Shown one piece after another: positions 17,533 to 25,784 of a stretch of 59,344 nucleotides of DNA. The stretch's first letter is position 1, and every line of letters starts with the position of its first letter. This DNA is from Chloroflexota bacterium. GTDB taxonomy: Bacteria > Chloroflexota > Limnocylindria > Limnocylindrales > CSP1-4. The stretch covers positions 1-59,344 of the forward strand of contig JACPOU010000006.1 in assembly GCA_016191345.1 (NCBI GenBank), written 5' to 3'. The notes beneath the pieces are model-generated. The model was not told where the DNA came from, ran no database searches, and was given only the letters and a program-made list of their open reading frames with translations. Made by a program: the position numbers and the translations under genes.

Positions 17533-18287
17533 TGCGAACCCTGGATGTCGTGACCCTGAACCTCCGGAACGTGGCGGATCGCTGGCCGGAACGCCTGCCG
17601 CTCGTGCTCGCCGACATGGCCGCGCTCCAGCCGGACCTCATGGGCATCCAGGAGTGCGTGTTCGCGGTCGGGCAGGACCGCCTGATCGGGGCGGCCGGGG
17701 AGCGGCGCTACGCGATCCATCGCGGCTGGGCCGGCCGGCCGGAGTACGGCAACAGCGTGCTCGTCGGCGAACCGCTGGGAACGGCCGAGGCGACGGTCGA
17801 GCGCCTGGAACTCGGTCGGAACCGGAGCGCGCTGCGGGTCCCGGTTGGGCTGCCCGACGGCTCCACGCTCGCCTTCGTCGTCACGCACCTCCACCATGTT
17901 CCGGCGGACGAGGCGGAGCGGGAGGCGCAGGCCCGGGCGCTCGTCGCGTGGCTGGCCGAGCGGCCGGCGGGTCGCGGGACGATCGTCGTCGGCGACTTCA
18001 ACGCGGAGCCGGTCGAGGCGACGTACGCGGTGATGCTCGAGGCCGGCTACCGGTCCGCTGCCGCCGAGGCGAATGGTGCCGAGCCGCCGGTCACCTGGCC
18101 GTCCGGGATCCAGGCGCCGGGGATGGACACGGACGGCGATCCGGGCTGCCTCGACTACATCTGGCTGAGCGGGCCGCTCCGGGCCCAGTCGTGCCGCCTC
18201 GCCTTCGACCGCCCGGCCGTCGACGATCCGACGCTCTACCCGAGCGACCACTTCGGGCTCATGGCCCGCGTCGAGGTCGGCACGTGA
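17532..18287 (+). CDS. Endonuclease/exonuclease/phosphatase-family hydrolase
   Basis: This 251-residue EEP-fold protein has no signal peptide. Catalytic motifs of the metal-dependent phosphodiesterase fold are present: VVTLNLRN, GIQEC (metal-binding Glu), THLHH, GDFNAEP and a C-terminal SDHFGLMA. Members hydrolyse phosphodiester bonds in nucleic acids, inositol phosphates or phospholipids. Its position between a PhoR-like kinase and a glycerophosphodiesterase argues for a phosphate-scavenging role. The ATG at 17532 overlaps the kinase stop; a GTG one codon earlier is possible. Confidence 0.85.
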   Translation: MRTLDVVTLNLRNVADRWPERLPLVLADMAALQPDLMGIQECVFAVGQDRLIGAAGERRYAIHRGWAGRPEYGNSVLVGEPLGTAEATVERLELGRNRSALRVPVGLPDGSTLAFVVTHLHHVPADEAEREAQARALVAWLAERPAGRGTIVVGDFNAEPVEATYAVMLEAGYRSAAAEANGAEPPVTWPSGIQAPGMDTDGDPGCLDYIWLSGPLRAQSCRLAFDRPAVDDPTLYPSDHFGLMARVEVGT

Positions 18288-18964
18288 CCGCCGCCGGCCC
18301 CACCGGCCGGGCCCTCCGCCTCGCCCATCGGGGCGACTGGCGCGTCGCGCCCGAGAACACGCTCGCGGCGATGGCGGCGGCGCTCGCCAATCCGGCCTGT
18401 GACGGCCTGGAGTTCGACGTCCGGGCTTCGCGCGACGGGATCCCGGTGCTCCTCCACGACGAGACGCTCCAGCGGGTCCAGCGCCGCGCGGAGGCCGTCA
18501 GCGCGCTCGATGCAGGGACCCTCGCGGACGCGGGCGTCCCGACCCTGGCCGAGGTCCTGGCGCTCGCCGGTCCGGCCCCCTTCCTCGATGTCGAGCTGAA
18601 GGGCGAGCCGGTCCCCGCGGTGATCCCGGTCCTGGAGGCCGCCCGCGGGGCGGGGCTCGCGAGGACGGTGGTCTCGTCGTTCGAGGCAACGACGCTCGCC
18701 TGGATCGGCGAGCAGCGACCGGCGTGGCCGCGCTGGCTGAACGCGATGGACCTTCGCGCGCCCACGCTCCGGGTGGCGGCCGATCTCGGCTGTCGCGGCC
18801 TGTCCTCGGACTGGCGGGCGATCGACAGCGCGGGCATCCGGCGTGCGGCCGAGGCGGGTCTCGAGGTCGCAGCCTGGACCGTTCGGCGTCGCCCGACGGC
18901 GGCGCGGCTGGAGCGGCTCGGCGTGATCGCGATCTGCGTGGAGGCGGCTGCGCTCGACGGCTGA
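18284..18964 (+). CDS. Glycerophosphodiester phosphodiesterase
   Basis: This 226-residue cytoplasmic GDPD-family enzyme releases glycerol-3-phosphate and an alcohol from glycerophosphodiesters. Signatures are LAHRGDWRVAPENTLAA (catalytic His-Arg and Glu-Asn) and LEFDVRASRDGIPVLLHDETLQR (metal-binding residues and second catalytic His). FLDVELKGE and AWTVRR match later family strands. GTG overlaps the stop of the preceding gene as GTGA, giving a three-gene coupled unit with the sensor kinase. Confidence 0.92.
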   Translation: MTAAGPTGRALRLAHRGDWRVAPENTLAAMAAALANPACDGLEFDVRASRDGIPVLLHDETLQRVQRRAEAVSALDAGTLADAGVPTLAEVLALAGPAPFLDVELKGEPVPAVIPVLEAARGAGLARTVVSSFEATTLAWIGEQRPAWPRWLNAMDLRAPTLRVAADLGCRGLSSDWRAIDSAGIRRAAEAGLEVAAWTVRRRPTAARLERLGVIAICVEAAALDG

Positions 18965-19103
18965 CGCCGGGCGCGCCACCCGGCCCGGGATCAGCCGGGC
19001 CGTCGGGGCGACTTCGTCCCGGCTTCGGACCTCGTGCGGCGTGGCCGGCCCCGGCCGGTGCCGTCCGGCGTGACGGCGCTCCCGCAGGTCGCGCCGCTGC
19101 CGG

Positions 19104-19559
19104 TCAGCTCGACGCCGAGCTGACCTCGGCGAGAAACGCGGGCACCCAGGCCTCGATCGCGTCCCGGACCTCGCGATAGACGGCCAGCCGCTCCTCGTCG
19201 GTCCCTCGTGCCAGCGCCGGGTCCCGGAACGCGCGGTGGAGCTTCCGCCCGCCACCCGGAAACACCGGGCAGGCCTCGTTCGCGTCGTCGCAGACGGTCA
19301 CGACGACGTCGAACTCCTCGTCGAGGTAGTCGGCCATCGACTTCGAGCGCGCGTGCGACCAATCGATGCCGCGCTCCGCAAGGACCTCGATCGTCATCGG
19401 CGCCACGACCGACGGGTGTGTCCCGGCCGAGGTCACCGCCACGCGACCGCCGCCGTCGCGGCCGATGAAGGCTTCGGCCAGCTGGCTCCGGCAACTGTTG
19501 CCGGTGCACAGGACGAGGATCCGGAGCGGGGTGCCTGGGGGTCTCGAATGGGTGGTCAT
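19104..19559 (-). CDS. arsC: Arsenate reductase, LMW-phosphatase (thioredoxin-coupled) type
   Basis: This 151-residue protein has the P-loop CTGNSCRSQ (nucleophile about Cys18) and the redox pair region VCDDANEACPVFPG, which supplies the two further cysteines of thioredoxin-linked ArsC. It reduces arsenate to arsenite. It is the last gene of the pst-phoU run, starting 11 nt after phoU. This makes sense because arsenate enters through phosphate carriers. No arsenite exporter lies in the window. A TAGGAT box overlapping the phoU end may also give a separate transcript. A TTG at 19568 and a GTG at 19562 are alternative starts. Confidence 0.9.
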   Translation of the reverse strand: MTTHSRPPGTPLRILVLCTGNSCRSQLAEAFIGRDGGGRVAVTSAGTHPSVVAPMTIEVLAERGIDWSHARSKSMADYLDEEFDVVVTVCDDANEACPVFPGGGRKLHRAFRDPALARGTDEERLAVYREVRDAIEAWVPAFLAEVSSASS

Positions 19560-19567
19560 CACGGCCA

Positions 19568-19573
19568 ATCCTA
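19568..19573 (-). promoter_or_regulatory. -10 box TAGGAT before arsC
   Basis: On the minus strand TAGGAT lies eight bases before the arsC ATG and overlaps the last codon and stop of phoU. It could drive arsC independently of pst. Confidence 0.4.
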
Positions 19574-20284
19574 GGGGTTGAGGTCCTCGACCCGCCCGGT
19601 CGCGAGCTGGACGACGTCCTCGGCAATGTTCGTGACCCGGTCGCCGATCCGCTCCAGCCAGTGGGCGACGAGGATCGTGCGGGTGCCGCGGTCCACCGCG
19701 GCAGGGTCGCCCTGCATCTCCTCGATCGTCGCCGTGAAGACGCGGCCATAGCCGTGGTCGATGTCGTCGTCGCCGGCCGCGACGGCGCGGGCCGCTTCGC
19801 TGTCCGAATCGACGAGCGCCCGGAGGATGCCGTCGACGAGGAGGCCCGCCAGTTCGCCCATCCGGGCCAGCTCGGCCGCGGCCGGGATCGGCGGGGCGTC
19901 GGGAAGCCGCCGGACCTGCTTCGCGATCCCGACGGCGTGATCGCCGATCCGCTCCAGCTCCGACGCGACGTGGTTGAGGGCCAGGAGGAACCGCAGGTCG
20001 CGGGCGACCGGGGCCTGCGTCGCGATCGTCATGGCCACGAGGTCGGCGACGGCACGCTGCATGTCGTTGATCTCGGCGTCACGGCCGATGACGGTCTCCG
20101 CGAGCGCGGCGTCGCGTCCGATGAACGCCCGGACGCCGGCGTCGATCTGGTGCCGGACGCGCGAGCCCATCCGGAGCACGGCATCCTTGATGTCCCGCTC
20201 CTCGCGGTCGAGGACGTGTCGCGAACGCAGGGACAGCGCGGCGGCAGCGGCGGCCTCCAGCACGGGCTCCTCCGGGGCGCCCAT
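19571..20284 (-). CDS. phoU: Phosphate transport regulator PhoU
   Basis: This 237-residue protein has the duplicated three-helix PhoU fold. Each half carries the E/DxxxD metal-cluster pattern (DAEINDMQRAVADL, HVASELERIGDHAVGIAKQV; then DDDIDHGYGRVF, HWLERIGDRVTNIAEDVVQLATG). PhoU links the Pst transporter to the PhoR kinase and shuts off the response in high phosphate. ATG overlaps the pstB stop as TGATG. Confidence 0.95.
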   Translation of the reverse strand: MGAPEEPVLEAAAAAALSLRSRHVLDREERDIKDAVLRMGSRVRHQIDAGVRAFIGRDAALAETVIGRDAEINDMQRAVADLVAMTIATQAPVARDLRFLLALNHVASELERIGDHAVGIAKQVRRLPDAPPIPAAAELARMGELAGLLVDGILRALVDSDSEAARAVAAGDDDIDHGYGRVFTATIEEMQGDPAAVDRGTRTILVAHWLERIGDRVTNIAEDVVQLATGRVEDLNP

Positions 20285-21255
20285 CAGCCGAATCGTCCCG
20301 ACACGTAGTCCTCCGTGAGCCGCTGCCGGGGATTCGTGAAGATCCGCACCGTTTCCCCGGCCTCGACGAGATGTCCGGCGCGGTCCTCGCCCATCGTGAA
20401 GAACGCGGTCCAGTCGCTCACCCGCGACGCCTGCTGCATGTTGTGCGTCACGATGACGATGGTGTAGTTCCGCCGCAGCTCGGCGATCAGCTCCTCGATC
20501 CGGAGCGTGGCGATCGGGTCGAGCGCCGACGCCGGCTCGTCCATCAGGATGACCTGCGGGTCCACGGCCAGGGCGCGGGCGATGCAAAGGCGCTGCTGCT
20601 GCCCGCCGGACAGGCTCATGCCGTTCGCGCGGAGCTTGTCCTTGACCTCGTCCCAGAGCGCCGCCCGCCGAAGGGACCGCTCGACGACGACATCGAGGTC
20701 CGCTCGATGGGTCCGCCCGGCAAGCCGGAGGCCCGCCGCCACGTTGTCGTAGATCGACATCGTCGGGAACGGGTTGGGCCGCTGGAAGACCATGCCAACG
20801 AAGCGTCGAAGCTGGACGGGGTCCACCGCGGGGTCGTGGACGTTCACGCCGCGGAGCGTGACCTCGCCCTCCACCCTGGCTCCCGGCGTCAACTCGTGCA
20901 TGCGGTTGAGCGACCGGAGGAACGTGCTCTTGCCGCAGCCGGACGGGCCGATGATCGCGGTGACGGCGCGGTCGGGGATCGTGAGGCTCACGTCACGAAT
21001 GGCCCGGAAGTCGCCGTACCAGGCGTTGAGCTGCCGGACCTCGAGGCCGGCCGTCGAGCCGGGCTGGGCCGTCGAGCCGGGCTGGGACGGCGTCGCCGAC
21101 CCGATCGCGTGGGCGGGGTCGCGGGCGACGACGGCATCGGCGAGCATCGGCGCCTTCCGCTCCATCGGTTCCGCCGGGTCGGTCCTGCCCGCGGGGTCCG
21201 TTGCGTCAGGCGCCCGGGCCGCTGTCTCCAGCATCACGTTCTGGTCCTCATCCAC
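20284..21255 (-). CDS. pstB: Phosphate ABC transporter ATP-binding protein
   Basis: The core from about residue 70 is a standard PstB: Walker [11 protein letters not shown] loop [17 protein letters not shown], signature [16 protein letters not shown], Walker [14 protein letters not shown], and H loop [15 protein letters not shown]. It powers phosphate import through PstCA. The 323-residue frame has about 70 extra N-terminal residues (Ala/Pro-rich, with a duplicated QPGSTA unit) compared with the usual 250-270. The GTG at 21255 overlaps pstA. An ATG at 21234 or one at about residue 31 could be the true start. Confidence 0.93.
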   Translation of the reverse strand: MDEDQNVMLETAARAPDATDPAGRTDPAEPMERKAPMLADAVVARDPAHAIGSATPSQPGSTAQPGSTAGLEVRQLNAWYGDFRAIRDVSLTIPDRAVTAIIGPSGCGKSTFLRSLNRMHELTPGARVEGEVTLRGVNVHDPAVDPVQLRRFVGMVFQRPNPFPTMSIYDNVAAGLRLAGRTHRADLDVVVERSLRRAALWDEVKDKLRANGMSLSGGQQQRLCIARALAVDPQVILMDEPASALDPIATLRIEELIAELRRNYTIVIVTHNMQQASRVSDWTAFFTMGEDRAGHLVEAGETVRIFTNPRQRLTEDYVSGRFG

Positions 21256-22138
21256 CGATCTTTCGGCCCCAGTTCCGGGCCCGGACGGCCACGTTGATGA
21301 CGAGCACCATCAGCAGCAGCAGGAAGGCGGCTCCCCAGGCCTGCTGGTTCTGGAGCTCGTACGGCTGCCGGGCATTCACGTAGATGAAGACGGGCAGCGA
21401 GTCCATGGGCCGGCCGAGGTTGCCGACGTTGACGAGGCGGCTGCCGAGCGCCGTGAAGAGGAGCGGTGCCGTCTCGCCCATGGCCCGCGCCACGGCCAGC
21501 ATGATGCCGGTCAGGATCCCGGGCATGCCCGTTCGCAGCACGACCGACAGCACGGTCCGCCACATCGGGATCCCCAGAGCCAGCGACGCCTCGCGGAGCG
21601 TGCCCGGGACGAGACGGAGGATCTCCTCCGTCGTCCGGACGATGACGGGGACCATGATGATCGCGAGGGCGACGCTGCCGGCGAACGCATTGAATTGCCG
21701 GAAGGGGAGCACGAGGAACGTGAAGACGAAGATCCCGATGAGGATCGACGGCACGCCGACCATCACGTCGGCGGCAAACCGGATGAGGCGGGCACTCCGC
21801 CGAGAAGCAAACTCGCCGACGTAGATGCCGCCGGCGACGCCCACCGGAATCGCGAGCAGCGCGGCGATCGGCACGAGCTGGAGGGTCCCCAGGATCGCGC
21901 TCGACGCCCCGCCACCCTGGCCGAGCGCACGAGGCGGCTTCGTCAGCAGGTCCAGGTTCAGCGCGCTCGCGCCGTTTGCCGTCACGAAGGCGAGGACCGC
22001 CGCGAGCGGGATGATGCAGACGAGCGCCGCCCCGAGCGAAAGCGACCGCATCGCGACATCGGTCGCCCGGCGGCGCCGGCCGAGGCGCGCGCTGACGAGC
22101 AGGAGCGACGGCCCGGCTGCCACGGTGTTCGATGCCAT
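21248..22138 (-). CDS. pstA: Phosphate ABC transporter permease PstA
   Basis: This 296-residue inner-membrane permease has about six helices. The binding-protein-dependent permease EAA-like loop reads [31 protein letters not shown], and [13 protein letters not shown] follows, as is typical of PstA. The start overlaps the pstC stop (TGATG). It forms the channel with PstC. Confidence 0.94.
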   Translation of the reverse strand: MASNTVAAGPSLLLVSARLGRRRRATDVAMRSLSLGAALVCIIPLAAVLAFVTANGASALNLDLLTKPPRALGQGGGASSAILGTLQLVPIAALLAIPVGVAGGIYVGEFASRRSARLIRFAADVMVGVPSILIGIFVFTFLVLPFRQFNAFAGSVALAIIMVPVIVRTTEEILRLVPGTLREASLALGIPMWRTVLSVVLRTGMPGILTGIMLAVARAMGETAPLLFTALGSRLVNVGNLGRPMDSLPVFIYVNARQPYELQNQQAWGAAFLLLLMVLVINVAVRARNWGRKIGG

Positions 22139-23097
22139 CACTCGGCCCCCACCGGCCGGCCCGCAGACCTCGTCACGAGGAGTCGCGCCAGGACGTTGAG
22201 GCCGATGGTCATGACGAGGAGGACCAGGCCCAGGGCGATGAGGCTCGACGTCTGCAGGCCGACGGTGGCCTCGTTGAACGTCGTCGCGATCTTCGAGGCG
22301 ATCGTCTGGGCCTGGCCGAAGATGGAGGTCGGGATGGACTGGGCATTGCCGATCACCATCGTGACCGCCATGGTCTCGCCGAGGGCTCGCCCGAAGCCGA
22401 GGATGATCGCCCCGAGGATGCCGGAACGGGCCGCCGGGAGCACGGCCCGTCGCACGACCTCCCAGCGTGTCGCGCCGAGGGCGAACATCGCCTCGCGCTG
22501 GCTGTGTGGAATCGACGCGATCACCTCGCGCGAGATCGACACAATCGTCGGGACGATCATGATCGCAAGGATCACGCCGGCCGCGAAGAGGCCGATCCCG
22601 AACGATGGGCCTGCGAACAGCGGGATCCAGCCGAGGGTGGCGACCGCCCAGGCCTCCACCGTCGACCGCAGGAACGGCGACAGGACGAACACGCCCCAGA
22701 GGCCCAGGACGACGCTCGGAACGGCCGCCAGGAGCTCGATCGTGAAGGTCAGGGGCAGGGCGACGCGGCGCGGCGCCAGCTCGGCGAGGTAGATGGCCGT
22801 GAGGATGCCGACCGGGGCCGCGATGAGCAGGGCAATCGTCGCCGAGAAGAGCGTTCCGAGGACGTAGGGCAGCGCACCGTAGATGCCCTTCACGGGATCC
22901 CACGTCGTCCCGGTCACGAAGGCCGGCCCGAAGGTCCGGAACGCGAGCCAGCCGTTGGCGGCCAGCTGGATCGCGATCAGGACGAGGAGGGCGACCACGA
23001 GCCACGCGAACGCGCGCGTGCCGGATCGGAAGGCCCGATCCGGCAGCCGGGAGGCCCGGCGCGCTGTCGCGAGGAGGGCAGGGGGGATGACGGTCAT
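22138..23097 (-). CDS. pstC: Phosphate ABC transporter permease PstC
   Basis: This 319-residue permease has a long first helix (AFAWLVVALLVLIAIQLAANG), a periplasmic loop, the PstC-type segment ELLAAVPSVVLGLWGVFVL, the EAA loop (REVIASIPHSQREAMFALGATRWEVVRRAVLP) and GRALGETMAVTMVIG. It begins 10 nt after the pstS stop, so it belongs to the same operon. Confidence 0.94.
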   Translation of the reverse strand: MTVIPPALLATARRASRLPDRAFRSGTRAFAWLVVALLVLIAIQLAANGWLAFRTFGPAFVTGTTWDPVKGIYGALPYVLGTLFSATIALLIAAPVGILTAIYLAELAPRRVALPLTFTIELLAAVPSVVLGLWGVFVLSPFLRSTVEAWAVATLGWIPLFAGPSFGIGLFAAGVILAIMIVPTIVSISREVIASIPHSQREAMFALGATRWEVVRRAVLPAARSGILGAIILGFGRALGETMAVTMVIGNAQSIPTSIFGQAQTIASKIATTFNEATVGLQTSSLIALGLVLLVMTIGLNVLARLLVTRSAGRPVGAE

Positions 23098-23107
23098 CGA
23101 GTGGGGA

Positions 23108-24244
23108 TCACGGCCAGATCGGCGCGCCGCCCGCGGTGATCGTGTGGAGGAGGTCGATGGATCGCTTGGCGATCGCCGCGGGGAGTGGGGCGTAGCCGAG
23201 GCCGGCCTCGCTCGACTGGCCTTCGGTGAGCGCCCAATTAAGGAATGCGACGAGGGTCTGTCCCTTGTCCCGATCCGACTGGTCCCGATAGACGAGCAGG
23301 TAGGTGTAGGAGGCGATGGGGTAGGTCGCGTCACCCGCCCCGTTGATGATCGGCGGCTGCCGGAAGTCCGCCGGGAAGTCGGCGGCCGCGCCATCGGCGG
23401 CTGCGGTCACGCCGTCGGTGGAGCCGGCGACGAACTTGCCGGCCGCGTTCTTGAGGGCGGCACTCGTGAGTCCGGCGGTGGCAGCGTAGTTGAGCTCGAC
23501 GTAGCCGACGGCACCGACGTTCGCATCGCCCTTGACCCCGCCGGCGACGCCGTCGTTGCCGGCGGCACCGATGCCCGTCGGCCAGTTGACTTCCTTGCCC
23601 TTGCCGACCGCGTCGCGCCACTCGGGGCTGACGGTATCGAGATAGGTCGTGAAGGCGTTCGTGGTCCCCGAGCCGTCTGATCGATGGACGACCCGGATCG
23701 CCTGGTCGGGGAGGGAGACCCCGGGGTTGTTGGCGGCGATCGTCGGATCGTTCCAGTTCGTGATCTTGCCAAGGAAGATGCCGGCCACGTTGTTGCTGTC
23801 GAGCTGGAGTGTCGCCACCCCCGGCAGGTTGTAGATGACGACCACGGCTCCGAGCGCCGTCGGGATGTGGAGGATCGTCGAGCCGCTCGGCAGGGCCGCC
23901 AGCTCCTCGTCCTTCATCGGCGCGTCCGACGCCCCGAAGTCGACAGTCTGCTCCGTGATGGCCTTGATGCCGCCCCCGGAGCCGATCGACTGGTAGTCCA
24001 CCTGGATGTTCGGGTAGCGGGCGTTGAAGGCCTCGAACCAGACCTGGTAGAGCGGGTTGGGGAACGTGGCCCCCGCGCCCTGGAGGGTGAGCTCGCCGGT
24101 CACCGGCGCGGGACCGGCGGCCTCGGGCGAGCTGACCCCGCCGGTTCCGATCGGCGTCGCCGAGGATCCACCGCCGCAGGCGGCGAGCACGAGGATCGCG
24201 CCGAGCAGGATCGCGGCGCGGGGGCCGGACTGGCGATGTGTCAC
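23108..24244 (-). CDS. pstS: Phosphate-binding lipoprotein PstS
   Basis: This 378-residue predicted lipoprotein has a signal peptide ending LVLAACGGG and an acidic/Gly linker. The PBP-fold phosphate receptor has TLQGAGATFPNPLYQVWFEAF, YQSIGSGGGIKAITEQTVDFGASDAPM, GKITNWNDPTIAANNPGVSLP and VHRSDGSGTTNAFTTYL, the loops that hold phosphate. It is the first gene of pstSCAB-phoU-arsC. The GTG at 24244 is preceded by AGGAGG, one of the best ribosome binding sites here, which fits an abundant protein. Confidence 0.96.
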   Translation of the reverse strand: MTHRQSGPRAAILLGAILVLAACGGGSSATPIGTGGVSSPEAAGPAPVTGELTLQGAGATFPNPLYQVWFEAFNARYPNIQVDYQSIGSGGGIKAITEQTVDFGASDAPMKDEELAALPSGSTILHIPTALGAVVVIYNLPGVATLQLDSNNVAGIFLGKITNWNDPTIAANNPGVSLPDQAIRVVHRSDGSGTTNAFTTYLDTVSPEWRDAVGKGKEVNWPTGIGAAGNDGVAGGVKGDANVGAVGYVELNYAATAGLTSAALKNAAGKFVAGSTDGVTAAADGAAADFPADFRQPPIINGAGDATYPIASYTYLLVYRDQSDRDKGQTLVAFLNWALTEGQSSEAGLGYAPLPAAIAKRSIDLLHTITAGGAPIWP

Positions 24245-24336
24245 GCGATGCGTCCTCCTGTTGCCGGGTTCCGTCCCGGACCGCGCTCGACGACGCGGGC
24301 TGTTCGCTCTCGACAGCAGGAGGCTGGTCGTCCGGT

Positions 24337-24375
24337 GTCAACTCGCCATGGCTGGCGAGTTAACGATTCGTGAAC
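24337..24375 (-). promoter_or_regulatory. Candidate Pho box array upstream of pstS
   Basis: On the minus strand, GTTCAC (from 24375), GTTAAC (from 24364) and GTTGAC (from 24342) lie at 11-bp multiples, the phasing of PhoB/PhoP/RegX3 direct-repeat sites. The middle site is part of CGTTAACTCGCC, which recurs before the response-regulator gene. The last two sites also fall in a perfect 9-bp inverted repeat (AACTCGCCA / TGGCGAGTT, 4-bp centre, 24340-24361), which could alternatively be a repressor site or a weak terminator for the upstream CYTH gene. Confidence 0.55.
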
Positions 24376-24421
24376 GGCGCGGGAGCCGTGTGGGGCTCGT
24401 CGCGTGGCCGGCCGGCGAGCG

Positions 24422-24973
24422 TCAGCCCGGCCGGCCCGACATCCGACCCAGGGCGCGGTCAAGCTTGCTGCTCGTCGCCGGGGCGAGGTCGGCGCGCGCC
24501 GCCAGCCGGCGGCCGAGCGCCTCGAGGTCGCCGGTCGTGCCGTCGAGCAGCTCCGCTTCGAGCTCGACCCAGCGGTCGCCGGTGCCGTCCGCCCGTGTCG
24601 TCTCGATGGTGTCGAGGCTCAGCTCGGCGCGCGAGGCCCCGATCCGGACGTCGCGCTGGAACCGCGCCTGCCGGATCGTGGCGATGACCTCGAGCGGGCT
24701 GCCTCCGCTCGCGCGGATGATCGCGTCACGTGCGGCGCTGGCCGGCCAGCCGGCGGGGTCGAACCAGTCTCCGTCGGCCGCGGCCGGCGATGCCGCCAGC
24801 GGCGCCTCCAGCTCCAGGCGCCGGTGCACCGCGCCCGCGCCCTCGCTCGCGAGCGACTTGACCGTGATCCACGCCGCGTCCACGCTGATGCCGGTCCGGA
24901 TCCGGGCTGCCAGCCCAGCGGCCCGCAACGTCCCTCGGGCGGTGTCGAGGTAGCGGTCGGTGATGGACACCAA
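24422..24973 (-). CDS. CYTH-domain protein (triphosphate tunnel-like), N-terminus unclear
   Basis: From the first usual start (GTG 24973) the frame gives 183 residues with CYTH features: RYLDT, LRAAGLAARIRTG, WITVKSL and HRRLELEAPL. CYTH enzymes bind triphosphates in a beta tunnel (thiamine triphosphatase, inorganic triphosphatase, class IV adenylate cyclase). The family's ExExK signature is present in the same frame as EVELK at about 25067-25081, upstream of the start and overlapping the end of the previous gene, but no ATG, GTG or TTG precedes it. The true protein probably starts near 25080 by an unusual route. It is the last gene of a four-gene leftward unit. Confidence 0.75.
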   Translation of the reverse strand: MVSITDRYLDTARGTLRAAGLAARIRTGISVDAAWITVKSLASEGAGAVHRRLELEAPLAASPAAADGDWFDPAGWPASAARDAIIRASGGSPLEVIATIRQARFQRDVRIGASRAELSLDTIETTRADGTGDRWVELEAELLDGTTGDLEALGRRLAARADLAPATSSKLDRALGRMSGRPG

Positions 24974-25082
24974 CCGGGCCGGGCCGGTCGGCTCGACACC
25001 CGGCAGCCGCGCTGACGGCAGCGCGGCAATCAGCTCGCGAATCGCATCGGCGTCGAGGACCCGGAGCTTGAGCTCGACCTCC

Positions 25083-25436
25083 TCAGGCTTCGGCGACGTA
25101 CCGGCGCTCCCCGGTCCGGGGATCCACGAGGACTCGCATCTGGTGGCCGGTCGTGGGGTCGATGAACACCTCCGCCGTCGGGCGGAAGCGCGGCTCGAGC
25201 GCGGACCCCGCGGCCTCGCCGCCGCCCGGCCCCGGCACCTCGTGGGCCTTCTCAGCGGCCTCCGAGCGGTAGCGCTGGCGCTCGATCACCGGCGCGAGGA
25301 CGAGCAGTGCGCCGAACCCGACGAGCCACAGGCCGGTCGGGCCGGCCTGGCTGGGCGCCTCGACGATGGCCGCGAGGCCGGCGAGCATCGTGACGATCCC
25401 GAGGACGACGATCGCGCCCCGGACGATGATGCTCAC
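25083..25436 (-). CDS. Small membrane protein with two helices
   Basis: The protein has 117 residues. Two hydrophobic helices lie in the first 52 (IVVLGIVTMLAGLAAIV and LWLVGFGALLVLAPVI), then a hydrophilic tail ends in VFIDPTTGHQMRVLVDPRTGERRYVAE. The repeated DPxTG...R pattern suggests a short two-strand unit. The family was not recognised. It sits 3 nt after ybjQ, and its last bases overlap the likely start of the CYTH reading frame. Confidence 0.75.
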   Translation of the reverse strand: MSIIVRGAIVVLGIVTMLAGLAAIVEAPSQAGPTGLWLVGFGALLVLAPVIERQRYRSEAAEKAHEVPGPGGGEAAGSALEPRFRPTAEVFIDPTTGHQMRVLVDPRTGERRYVAEA

Positions 25437-25439
25437 CGG

Positions 25440-25784
25440 CTACTCCACCGCCTGGTCGGCGCCGGCATCGGGGACGACCACGACCGCGGTGCCGTAGGCG
25501 ACGATCTCGGACATCGTTCCGGCGAGCTCGGAGCTGTCGAAGCGCATCGAGATCACCGCGTTCGCGCCCATGAGGGTGGCGTTCTTGACGAGGCGATCGA
25601 GGGCCTGCCGGCGGGTGTCCTCGAGCAGCGACGTGTACTCGTGGATCTCGCCGCCGCCGAGCGAGCGGAGGCTGGCGATGAGGTTGCCCGAGAAGCCGCG
25701 GCTGCGGACGACGAGGCCGAAGGTCTGGCCCTTCGTCTCGGTGACGCGGTGACCGGCGATGAACGGCGCGGTGGAGACGATCAC
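25440..25784 (-). CDS. YbjQ/UPF0145-family protein
   Basis: This 114-residue member of the YbjQ family (pentameric, putative heavy-metal-binding) matches through GHRVTETKGQTFGLVVRSRG, ARQALDRLVKNA-type helix, and GANAVISMRFDSSEL followed by EIVAYGTAVVV. The biochemical role is not established for the family. The GTG at 25784 overlaps the DUF971 stop (GTGA) and has GGGAGG upstream. Confidence 0.9.
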   Translation of the reverse strand: MIVSTAPFIAGHRVTETKGQTFGLVVRSRGFSGNLIASLRSLGGGEIHEYTSLLEDTRRQALDRLVKNATLMGANAVISMRFDSSELAGTMSEIVAYGTAVVVVPDAGADQAVE

